A stretch of DNA of 36,401 nucleotides, taken from positions 1-36,401 of the forward strand of contig CAKTDV010000025.1 in NCBI GenBank assembly GCA_934546745.1, read 5' to 3'. The notes beneath the pieces are model-generated. The model did no database searches. It saw nothing but the letters and a program-made list of their open reading frames with translations, and was not told where the DNA came from. The position numbers and the translations under genes were made by a program. The stretch comes from an uncultured Desulfovibrio sp. (GTDB lineage: Bacteria > Desulfobacterota > Desulfovibrionia > Desulfovibrionales > Desulfovibrionaceae). Positions 1 through 6,645 of the stretch are shown here, piece after piece (the first letter of the stretch is position 1; each line of letters starts with the position of its first letter).

Positions 1-65
1 AGATGAGGTTCCAACAAGGCCCATGCGGCATCAGAGATATCATGGCGGCGTTGGCGATTTGTCAT
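1..65 (-). CDS. IS5-family transposase, N-terminal fragment
   Basis: Reading leftward from the ATG at 65-63, 21 codons are open to the window edge. The peptide begins MTNRQRRHDISDAAWALLEP, which matches the usual start of IS5-family (DUF4096-type) transposases: a basic start, then a D-[IL]-[ST]-D-x-x-W-x-x-[IL]-x-P pattern. An AGGA ribosome site lies 8 bases upstream. The DDE catalytic domain lies outside the window, so activity cannot be judged. Confidence 0.7.
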   Translation of the reverse strand, partial: MTNRQRRHDISDAAWALLEPH

Positions 66-124
66 AAGCACATCCTTGCAGAATTGATGCGCTTTGCTTA
101 ACATAAATCTCGTGTAAACACTAC
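1..124 (-). mobile_element. End of an IS5-family insertion sequence (partial)
   Basis: The first ~124 bases look like the left end of an insertion sequence cut by the window edge. They hold a minus-strand transposase start at 65 and a short AT-rich lead-in, unlike the GC-rich gene next to it. The junction with the neighbouring gene falls around 121-128, where a CTAG lies; IS5-group elements like short TA-centred targets. Only one end is present, so terminal inverted repeats and the target duplication cannot be confirmed, and the exact border is inferred. Confidence 0.6.
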
Positions 125-1297
125 CTAGAAGGTCTGCCGGATGCCTAACGTATCGGCGACGAGCGAGGCGAACAGGGCGGGATCTTCGGCAACAAGCGGG
201 GATATCGGCGTTTGCCGGGGAGGGAAATAGGGTTCGAGCGTCGCGGCGGGCAATGGCAGGGAAGGACAGGCGACGGCGACGGTGCCAGGCTCGGCAAGGG
301 CCTCAGCGTAGGCGGGAGACAAGTTTGCTTCCTGATCGGGCAAAAAAACATAAAGGAGCGCGCAGCGGCTTCGGGCGCGGGCTATACGTGCCGGGCCGTC
401 TTCGGGCAGCGGCGCGGGGAGGACGATGCCGCCCACACCGCCGGGAGGCGTGCCGTGGCGTTGGCGCAAATGGCGGAGGTGTGCGGCGAAGGCTTCCAGC
501 TCCGGGGGCGCGGCGAGATCGGGGGCCTCCAGGCGGGCGAGAAGATGCGGAAAAAGATAGCCGGCAAGCAGGGCGTAGCCGCCTGGCCCCATGTGACGCG
601 CATCAAAGAAAATTTCTCCGTAGTCATGCGGACGCTGGAAGGCCTCTCCTGCGGTGAGGCAAGTGAGAAAATTTCTGGCCGCTGGCACGGCGCGGACGGC
701 TTCGGCAAGCGCCTGGCTGTCGCATTCGTACAGCAGCAGCACAAGCAAATCGCCGGGGCGAAGGGGATAGCGCGGGGAAAGGATCTGGCGCGCGGCCTCT
801 AGGAAAGAACCGCCGTTGGCGGGATTAAGGACGCGGACGCTCTCAGGCGCATGGGCGTTGAAGGTGCGCTGGATCTGGCTGGCCACAGTCTGGCCGTCCG
901 GGGCAAAAAGACCGATGGCCGGAGCGCCGCCGAGCAGATGCAAAGTCCGCTGCCAGCGGACGGGAACGTCCGTCACCCTGCGGCGGCCGCCTGTCACGGT
1001 GTAGAAAGGCGATTGCAAAGCGGCTGGCTGCAAGAGCCCGTTCCTGCGCACAAGGCGAAGCCCGGCGGAATGATAGTCGAAGATGCGCACGCAGTCTTCC
1101 AGGCTGCGGCCGGGATAGAAGGCCGAGAGCGCGGCCTGTCGCCGGGGGTTGAGGTAATAGTGAAAATCCCGTTCTTCCCGCAGGATGATCTGTTCATGGG
1201 GGGAGGGATCGCGAACCTCACAGAGCGGATTGCCAAGACAGACGAGACAGAGTCCCGCGCGGACAGCGTGGCATTTATGCAGCAGAGCCTGATACAC
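125..1297 (-). CDS. SGNH/CitC-like protein, 3'-truncated and degenerate paralogue
   Basis: This 390-residue protein is a diverged copy of the 479-residue product of 2467-3906: both start MYQALLHK and share a D-G-Q-T-V block and a C-terminal D-x-x-H of an SGNH-hydrolase-like domain (about residues 1-250). The normal nucleophile position reads Gly-Gly-Ala, so hydrolase activity is doubtful. The C-terminal part should be a CitC-like nucleotidyltransferase, but the NPFTRGH motif of the paralogue is replaced by an unrelated stretch. The protein stops at a LGIRQTF sequence that aligns with LGIVKRF in the paralogue, about 90 residues early. The stop codon sits exactly where the IS end begins, so the gene was probably cut by that insertion. 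The start is GTG, chosen because AAGGAGG stands just before it. It is the last gene of the minus-strand block, 51 bp after flhB. Probably non-functional as an enzyme. Confidence 0.7.
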   Translation of the reverse strand: MYQALLHKCHAVRAGLCLVCLGNPLCEVRDPSPHEQIILREERDFHYYLNPRRQAALSAFYPGRSLEDCVRIFDYHSAGLRLVRRNGLLQPAALQSPFYTVTGGRRRVTDVPVRWQRTLHLLGGAPAIGLFAPDGQTVASQIQRTFNAHAPESVRVLNPANGGSFLEAARQILSPRYPLRPGDLLVLLLYECDSQALAEAVRAVPAARNFLTCLTAGEAFQRPHDYGEIFFDARHMGPGGYALLAGYLFPHLLARLEAPDLAAPPELEAFAAHLRHLRQRHGTPPGGVGGIVLPAPLPEDGPARIARARSRCALLYVFLPDQEANLSPAYAEALAEPGTVAVACPSLPLPAATLEPYFPPRQTPISPLVAEDPALFASLVADTLGIRQTF

Positions 1298-1348
1298 GGC
1301 GCCTCCTTGAGATGCTCCATGTGCGACGAGATGCTCTGGGAAGCAGCT

Positions 1349-2434
1349 CTAGTATTGGGCGGGCTGGTTTCTGGGTTTCAGTTTCCAGATGCTGGCAAGA
1401 AGTGTGGCGACGGCTTTATAGAGATCTTCGGGAATCATGTCGCCAATTTCGACGGATTTATAGAGCGCGCGGGCAAGCGTCACATTTTCGCGGATGGGCA
1501 CATGATGTTCGCGGGCCACTTCCTTGATACGCTCGGCGAGATGATCCGCGCCCTTGGCGAGAACGACGGGCGCGGGCGCTTCAGCGGCGTTGTAGCGCAG
1601 GGCCACGGCGAGATGCGTAGGGTTGGTGACGACAACGTCGGCGCGAGGGACATTCTGCATCATGCGCTGTTGCACCACCTGCATCATCTTCTGGCGCTGT
1701 TTGCCCTTGATGACGGGGTCGCCTTCGGCCTGCCGCCGTTCGTCCTTGACCTCGCTCTTGGTCATTTTCATGTTTTCGCTGTAGGAGTAGCGCGTCTGCC
1801 AGACGTCAAAAACAGTGATGGCCAGCAACGGGATGGCCGTATAGAAAAGTATCCGCCGCGCCATGTCCAGCATGAAGGTGGCCACGCCTTCAGGTGTGGC
1901 ATAGTACATGGGCAGAAAATTGAGGTACTGTGTGTAGATGAGATAGCCGGGAATGATAGCCAGAATGGCGGCAAAGGCAAAGCTTTTGAGCGCGCGGAAA
2001 ATGGTCATGGGCGAGAACAGCACCTGTTGCAGGCCCTTGACCAGATTGAAACGCTGCCATTTGAACTTGAAGACCTTGAACGTCCACAGCTTGCCCACCT
2101 GAATGCGCTGGACGATGATGAGCAAAATCCAGAGCCCCAGCAGCACCGGCAGCACCATGACGGCGAAGCGCCAGCTGAGATCAATGGCGAGGTCGCGCAC
2201 GTTTTCGATGGTGGGCTCAAAATCCCAGCCGCCGCCGTAAAAACGTCGGAACAGGTCAAGGGCGCCGTCCTGGATAGCGCCGATCCACGCGGTCAGCAGG
2301 GCCATGCCGCCGTACAGGCTAACCATGCGGGGGAGTTCCTGCGAACGGGGGACATTGCCCTCGTTGCGCATCTTCTGTTCCCGTCTTGGCGTGGCTTTTT
2401 CTGTTTTGCTGGGGTCTTTCTGTTTGCCGAACAT
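1349..2434 (-). CDS. flhB: Flagellar export apparatus switch protein FlhB
   Basis: FlhB is the inner-membrane export-gate protein of the flagellar type III secretion system that switches specificity from rod/hook to filament subunits. The 361-residue length is normal. The N-terminus shows the family hallmark (KTEKATPRR, residues 11-19), followed by about four membrane segments (residues 40-60, 90-110, 150-170, 190-212). The cytoplasmic domain carries the self-cleaving NPTH at 271-274, so autocleavage should work. AAGGA precedes the ATG. The gene lies 32 bp after the SGNH-CitC-like gene and 51 bp before its paralogue on the same strand, an unusual place for flhB, which normally sits with flhA/flhF. 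A non-flagellar SctU homologue is less likely given the overall sequence. Confidence 0.95.
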   Translation of the reverse strand: MFGKQKDPSKTEKATPRREQKMRNEGNVPRSQELPRMVSLYGGMALLTAWIGAIQDGALDLFRRFYGGGWDFEPTIENVRDLAIDLSWRFAVMVLPVLLGLWILLIIVQRIQVGKLWTFKVFKFKWQRFNLVKGLQQVLFSPMTIFRALKSFAFAAILAIIPGYLIYTQYLNFLPMYYATPEGVATFMLDMARRILFYTAIPLLAITVFDVWQTRYSYSENMKMTKSEVKDERRQAEGDPVIKGKQRQKMMQVVQQRMMQNVPRADVVVTNPTHLAVALRYNAAEAPAPVVLAKGADHLAERIKEVAREHHVPIRENVTLARALYKSVEIGDMIPEDLYKAVATLLASIWKLKPRNQPAQY

Positions 2435-2466
2435 GTAGTGTCCTTGCGGTCTTGCCGGAGGTGCGG

Positions 2467-3906
2467 TCAGGCCTGCGGCAGATGGCCTCGGCCTTTCAGA
2501 TACTCAAGGGTCGTAGGCGGCGCCAGTTGTTCCAATTGCGCCAGATCGCCGTATTTCAGGGCCCGCCGCAGAGCTGAGGCACTGATGATCCGTCCGTTGG
2601 CGGCGGCAAGGCGGGGCAGTTCCACAAATTCGATACCATGACGGGGCAGGACGGTTCGCATGGCGGCATTGTACTGACGCGTCAGGCGGCAGAAGGGCTC
2701 CTCGCCCGCGAAGCGTTTGACGATGCCCAGCAGCGGCGCGACGACCTCCGCGAAAATTTCCAGATCACGTCCGGCGTCAATGCGGACATGCTGGAGCTTT
2801 TCCTTGTCAAAGTATTCCGGCAGCGTTTCCGAGGAGAGTATGAGCCTGCCGCCGGGAACGACGGCGGCGCGCCGTTCGTCCGCCAGCGCCGCGCGGGCCA
2901 TGGCAAGACGATCCTTGAAGCTGAACGCGGATTTCTCCTCGTCCAGAATGAAGACGTAGAGAAAATCGCAACGCCGCAGCGCCTCCCGCACCAGAAAGGC
3001 ATGACCGCGTGTGAACGGATTGGCGTTCATCACGATGGCGCCCACGTCGCGGGCCTCCGGGGGGCGGCGTTCCCGCAGTTGTTCCAGATCGCGCGCATAG
3101 GCCGCCAGCCCCGGCGGCACAAGCGTCGCGCGCTCCCGTACCAGTTCCCGCAGGATCGGGAAAAGCCGTTCCGCCACCAGCGCATAGCCGCCGCCGTTCA
3201 TATGGACGGTATCGAAAAAAATTTCCCCCTGCGTGTGCGGACGCTGAAAGGCGGCGGAAATATCCCTGTAGGCAAAAAAGCTTTTGTCCGCAAAGGCCCG
3301 CAGCGCCTGCCGCAAGGCAGCCCGATCCACGTCGCTGGTGATCAGAACGGCAACGTCGCCCCGCCGCAGGATTGTGCGTGGGGACAGTATCTGCCGGGCG
3401 GCCACGGGAAGACCGCCCCAGTTGGCGGCGTTGACCACCCGCACCCCCTCTTCCGGCGCGCGCTTGTTGAAGGCGCGCTGCACACAGCTGGGCACCGTCT
3501 GCCCGTCCGGCGCAAAGGCGCCCACGGCAACGCAGTTGCCGAAAAAAAAGATCGTCTTGCGCCAGCGTTCCGGCGTGCCTTCCGTGACGCGTTCATGATT
3601 GACGACGTTGTAGTGACGCGAGGCCGTGTCCGCCAGCAGGAAGATGCCGTTACAGGCGAACGTCCGGAAGCCCGAACGCTCGTAAAAAAACAGTTCTTCC
3701 CGCTCCGTTGTGGACAGGCCCGGATACAGCGCCGCCAGATCAGCCCGGTTGTCGGGATTCAGATAATAGCGCCAGAAGCGCCGCTCCATACGGATGTCCC
3801 GCTCATGCGCGGAAGGCTGGCGGATGCGCTCCACCGGCCGCGCAATCCGCGCCAGCAGCAGCCGCGCACCGCTTGCCACGATTTTGTGCAACAATGCCTG
3901 ATACAT
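2467..3906 (-). CDS. Two-domain protein: SGNH-hydrolase-like plus citrate lyase ligase (CitC)-like nucleotidyltransferase
   Basis: The 479-residue protein has two domains. Residues 1 to ~255 look SGNH-hydrolase-like: a G-N-C-V-A-V-G block where the nucleophile Ser would be (here Cys), D-G-Q-T-V-P-S after it, a V-V-N-A-A-N-W block, and FFDTVHMNGGGY carrying the Asp-x-x-His pair. Residues ~285-470 match the nucleotidyltransferase part of [citrate lyase] ligase CitC: MNANPFTRGH (the HxGH-type nucleotide-binding motif), YVFILDEEKSAFSFKDR, EPFCRLTRQYN, and ISASALR (the ISSTxxR-type motif). True CitC adenylates acetate to charge citrate lyase, but no citrate lyase genes are in sight. The neighbours are a CDP-glucose-forming enzyme (rfbF, 39 bp upstream) and flhB (32 bp downstream). 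I infer that it activates or attaches a small group, perhaps to a cell-surface or flagellar glycan; the substrate is unknown. Confidence 0.75.
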   Translation of the reverse strand: MYQALLHKIVASGARLLLARIARPVERIRQPSAHERDIRMERRFWRYYLNPDNRADLAALYPGLSTTEREELFFYERSGFRTFACNGIFLLADTASRHYNVVNHERVTEGTPERWRKTIFFFGNCVAVGAFAPDGQTVPSCVQRAFNKRAPEEGVRVVNAANWGGLPVAARQILSPRTILRRGDVAVLITSDVDRAALRQALRAFADKSFFAYRDISAAFQRPHTQGEIFFDTVHMNGGGYALVAERLFPILRELVRERATLVPPGLAAYARDLEQLRERRPPEARDVGAIVMNANPFTRGHAFLVREALRRCDFLYVFILDEEKSAFSFKDRLAMARAALADERRAAVVPGGRLILSSETLPEYFDKEKLQHVRIDAGRDLEIFAEVVAPLLGIVKRFAGEEPFCRLTRQYNAAMRTVLPRHGIEFVELPRLAAANGRIISASALRRALKYGDLAQLEQLAPPTTLEYLKGRGHLPQA

Positions 3907-3945
3907 AATCCCGTTATGGCCTTCCGGCGCATGTTTCCGTGCGCG

Positions 3946-4710
3946 CTAGATCCAGAAGGCCCTGCCGCTGTTCCAGAGCTCGTTGAGCCGGATGGAGTCC
4001 CGCAGGGTATCCATGCACTGCCATTGCCCGGGGTGCGGGTACATGGCGAGCTGTCCTTCCGCGGCCAGGCGTTGCAGCGGCTCCTTTTCCAGATCGCAGC
4101 TTTCGTCTTCGCTGAGGTAGTCCAGGAAGGCGCGTTCAAAAACGAAAAAGCCGCAGTTGATGAACTCGTCCAGCACGGGCTTTTCTTCCCACGAAAGAAT
4201 ATTGCCCCCGCTGTCGGTGCGTACCGTACCAAAGCGCGAAGGCATGCGCACGCCGGTAAAGGTGCCGATGACGCCGGATTTTTTATGAAAGGCCAGCAGG
4301 GCGTCGATGTCGATATCCGCGACGCCGTCACCATAGGTCACCATGAAGCGATCTCCCGTAATGTATCTGGCCACACGCTTCAGGCGGCCACCCTTCTGGG
4401 TTTCCTGCCCGGTGTCGCACATGGTCACGCGCCAGTCCTCGCACTGGCCGCCGTGCGGCGTGATGGCGCCGCTTTTCAGATCCACCGTGAAGTCCGTATT
4501 GCGGATGTAGTAATCGTGGAAATACTGCCTGATATATTCGCCTTTGTACCCCAGCGGCAGAATAAAGTCCGTATGCCCGAAGCGGGCGTAGATGGACATG
4601 ATATGCCACAGAACCGGCCTGCCGCCGATTTCCACCATCGGTTTGGGCTTGACGACGGTTTCCTCGCGCAGGCGCGTCCCTTTGCCGCCACACATGATGA
4701 TGACATTCAT
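3946..4710 (-). CDS. rfbF: Glucose-1-phosphate cytidylyltransferase
   Basis: RfbF makes CDP-glucose from CTP and glucose 1-phosphate, the entry step to CDP-linked 3,6-dideoxyhexoses and related surface sugars. The 254-residue product has the nucleotidyltransferase N-terminus MCGGKGTRLREET, then KPKPMVEIG, a VTYGDGVAD metal site, and the family-typical WQCMDTLRD near the end. The start is the ATG at 4710-4708, with AAGGAAG five bases upstream. The usual next enzyme, CDP-glucose 4,6-dehydratase (RfbG), is not adjacent. The gene heads the minus-strand block with the SGNH-CitC-like gene and flhB, all with gaps under 55 bp. A C5-G5 hairpin (4738-4751) lies in its leader. Confidence 0.93.
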   Translation of the reverse strand: MNVIIMCGGKGTRLREETVVKPKPMVEIGGRPVLWHIMSIYARFGHTDFILPLGYKGEYIRQYFHDYYIRNTDFTVDLKSGAITPHGGQCEDWRVTMCDTGQETQKGGRLKRVARYITGDRFMVTYGDGVADIDIDALLAFHKKSGVIGTFTGVRMPSRFGTVRTDSGGNILSWEEKPVLDEFINCGFFVFERAFLDYLSEDESCDLEKEPLQRLAAEGQLAMYPHPGQWQCMDTLRDSIRLNELWNSGRAFWI

Positions 4711-4987
4711 CAAAACTTCCTTTGCAGTCTGAAACCTCCCCCTTCAGGGGGGAAAGAGCGTCCTGGCATTCCGGCAATGCCGCTGAAAACCCTACATAGC
4801 AGAAGTGTTCCCGGAAAAAAAGCTTCTCCCTGAAAGCGATCCTGACAATGCCATTGGGGGAGGGGCGTTTCCGCTGTTTCCCCTCGCCCTGCCGCTGTGG
4901 TATGGTGCTGCCTGCGCCGGAGGAATTTCCCGAAAGATGTTGCCGGCGGTTGTCGCTGAAAAATTTTTACCCGAGGGGGATTGTGTC

Positions 4988-5608
4988 ATGCGAACGTTTG
5001 TGCGGATGCGCCGCGCGACAGCGGCGCTGTTGGTGGTGGCGGCGGTTTCCGGCTGCGTATCCACAGGGCCGGAAAAGACGCTGCATGATCTGGCGGACGC
5101 GCTGAACGCCAATGACGCCGGAGCGTTTCTGGAGCTGCTGGACGGCGGGAGGCTGGCACAGTGCGAAGTGCGGAACATGATCCGTGAGGATCGGGCGCTC
5201 AGCATGCTGAACGATCTGGGCAAACGCCTCAAGCTGGGCGGCATGCAGGAGTTGCTGGGGCAGGCGCTTGATGTGGAGCGCGAACTTCTGCGCGAGTACG
5301 AGCAGGGCGTCAGCACCGGCTCCATAATGGCGGAATGCCGGAGCGCGGCATCGTCCGGCTGTCCGTGGGTGCCAGAATCGCTGAAGGCGGCGGAAATCCG
5401 GGAGATTTCACCCACAGCCGCTGTGGCTCGCGTCACCACGCCCGCCCGGATGACGACGTGGCTGGCCCTGCAACAGCGGGACGGGCGGTGGCGCGTTGTA
5501 GGCAAGGCGTCACTGGAAAGCACCGCGCGCGACTATGCGCTTGATCAACCCCAGCCTCCCGCCGAAAAACCCAGTACGGAACCGGGAGGGAACGTAACGC
5601 GCCTGTAG
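4988..5608 (+). CDS. Predicted lipoprotein of unknown function
   Basis: The 206-residue protein starts with a basic n-region (MRTFVRMRRAT), a hydrophobic stretch, and a lipobox VSGC near residue 23, so it should be cut and lipidated at that Cys. The mature part begins with a helical stretch on loss-of-substrate themes (LHDLADALNANDAGAFLELL) and ends with a W-x-x-x-x-x-x-x-WRVVGKASL strand, a pattern seen in small NTF2-like/DUF4878-type periplasmic lipoproteins; this fold is only suggested. I chose the ATG at 4988 because GAGGGGG stands before it and it gives a proper signal peptide; the frame is open further upstream. It is divergent from rfbF and convergent with the proline-rich gene across a perfect hairpin. 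Confidence 0.8.
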   Translation: MRTFVRMRRATAALLVVAAVSGCVSTGPEKTLHDLADALNANDAGAFLELLDGGRLAQCEVRNMIREDRALSMLNDLGKRLKLGGMQELLGQALDVERELLREYEQGVSTGSIMAECRSAASSGCPWVPESLKAAEIREISPTAAVARVTTPARMTTWLALQQRDGRWRVVGKASLESTARDYALDQPQPPAEKPSTEPGGNVTRL

Positions 5609-5640
5609 GGCATTTTGCGTCGTTTGATGCGCGTAGCTTA

Positions 5641-5679
5641 TACGCGGTCGCGGGACGAGAACCGTCCCGCGACCGCGTA
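5641..5679. terminator. Perfect 17-bp hairpin between convergent genes
   Basis: The arms 5641-5657 and 5663-5679 are exact reverse complements with a 5-base loop (AGAAC). The hairpin sits between the lipoprotein gene (stop at 5608) and the oppositely oriented gene ending at 5763, so it could stop transcription from both sides. There is no T-run on either strand, so it is not a textbook rho-independent terminator. It might instead block the polymerase by structure alone or be a protein-binding palindrome. Confidence 0.6.
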
Positions 5680-5762
5680 CAATACTGTCAAGCCGCTCTC
5701 CAAAGAGCCTCCTTGTCTTTCGGACGCGCGGGGGCTTTTGTCTTCATTCCCTGTTCAGTGCG

Positions 5763-6494
5763 TCAGTTTCCTTTCAGGAAGGGCAGAGGCGGCGTCACGG
5801 CGGCGGTGACGGGGGCGACGGGGTTCCAGACTTCCGTCGTCACCTTGGGCGGCGCGGCGCGGCGCTGTGGCACGGCCTGTTGCCGCAACGGGACGGACGC
5901 AGTTCCGTCGCGCCCCTGCGCGGGCTGGGGGGAAGGCGGCGCAACGGGCGGCGCGGCGGGAACGCGCAGTTTTGTGGAAGAGACGCCCTCAGGCGCTTTC
6001 TGCATGGGCGGGGCGGGCGTCCGCGCCGCCGCGCGTCGCGCGGCGGCGCGACGGCGCTGCCGCGCCTTCTGTTCCGGGGCAAAAAGCGGCGGCCATGAGG
6101 CGGGATCAATGAACGCCACGCCGCCGGTGCGCACCTGACGCGGTTCGGTGAGGGCGCGCCAGTACACGCGCGCGCCGCCGTAGTTTTTCCAGTCTTCCAC
6201 CCGTTCGCTGACGCTGTACCCCCCGGGCTGATTGGCATAGCCGGAAGAACCCTGCGCATAGGCCGACGGCGTTGCGCGCACGGTCACGAACCGCTCCTGC
6301 ACAGGCACGCCCCGCGCATAGGAGGGCTGCGCCGGAGGCGGGGGAGTCACAGGCCGCCCCGCGGCCTGCGCGCGCGCTGAAAGCGGCAGATTGCCCACCA
6401 CGATCTCTCCGGCCGGAACAGGCATGGAAACCAGACCCAGAACCGCCGCCAGGAACGCCGTCACGCGCCAGGAAGCTGTTTTCATGTGCGGCAT
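5763..6494 (-). CDS. Exported proline/alanine/arginine-rich protein, function unknown
   Basis: The 243-residue product has a likely signal peptide (residues 1-29: a basic start, AFLAAVLGLVSM, cut near VPAGE). The mature part has a short more regular region (about residues 85-135, with W-K-N-Y-G-G-A-R-V-Y-W and VAFIDPASWPPLF) and a long low-complexity tail rich in Pro, Ala and Arg. No catalytic motif is visible and I do not recognise the family; a cell-envelope role is the most one can infer from export and composition. GGAG stands 9 bases before the chosen ATG; a second ATG three codons on is possible. It seems to be a single gene, convergent with the lipoprotein gene. Confidence 0.65.
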   Translation of the reverse strand: MPHMKTASWRVTAFLAAVLGLVSMPVPAGEIVVGNLPLSARAQAAGRPVTPPPPAQPSYARGVPVQERFVTVRATPSAYAQGSSGYANQPGGYSVSERVEDWKNYGGARVYWRALTEPRQVRTGGVAFIDPASWPPLFAPEQKARQRRRAAARRAAARTPAPPMQKAPEGVSSTKLRVPAAPPVAPPSPQPAQGRDGTASVPLRQQAVPQRRAAPPKVTTEVWNPVAPVTAAVTPPLPFLKGN

Positions 6495-6645
6495 GTGTTA
6501 TTACTCCACAAAGGTTTATCAAACCCATCGGCAGGGCGGCGAAAATGTTTAGAGCGTCTTCCCCGATCTGCGCAAGTTTCTTCAGGCAGGGCCCCTTTCC
6601 GGCATGGAAGGAGAAAGCCCACAGGGCGGCAACGCGGGCGCGGCG

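Noticed and set aside
851..2641. Long plus-strand open frame of 596 codons opposite flhB and the SGNH/CitC-like genes
   Set aside because: It is an antisense shadow of GC-rich genes: no ribosome site, odd composition, and it runs across several real genes on the other strand.
2638..4833. 731-codon plus-strand open frame
   Set aside because: It lies opposite the well-recognised rfbF and SGNH-CitC-like genes and has no recognisable protein features.
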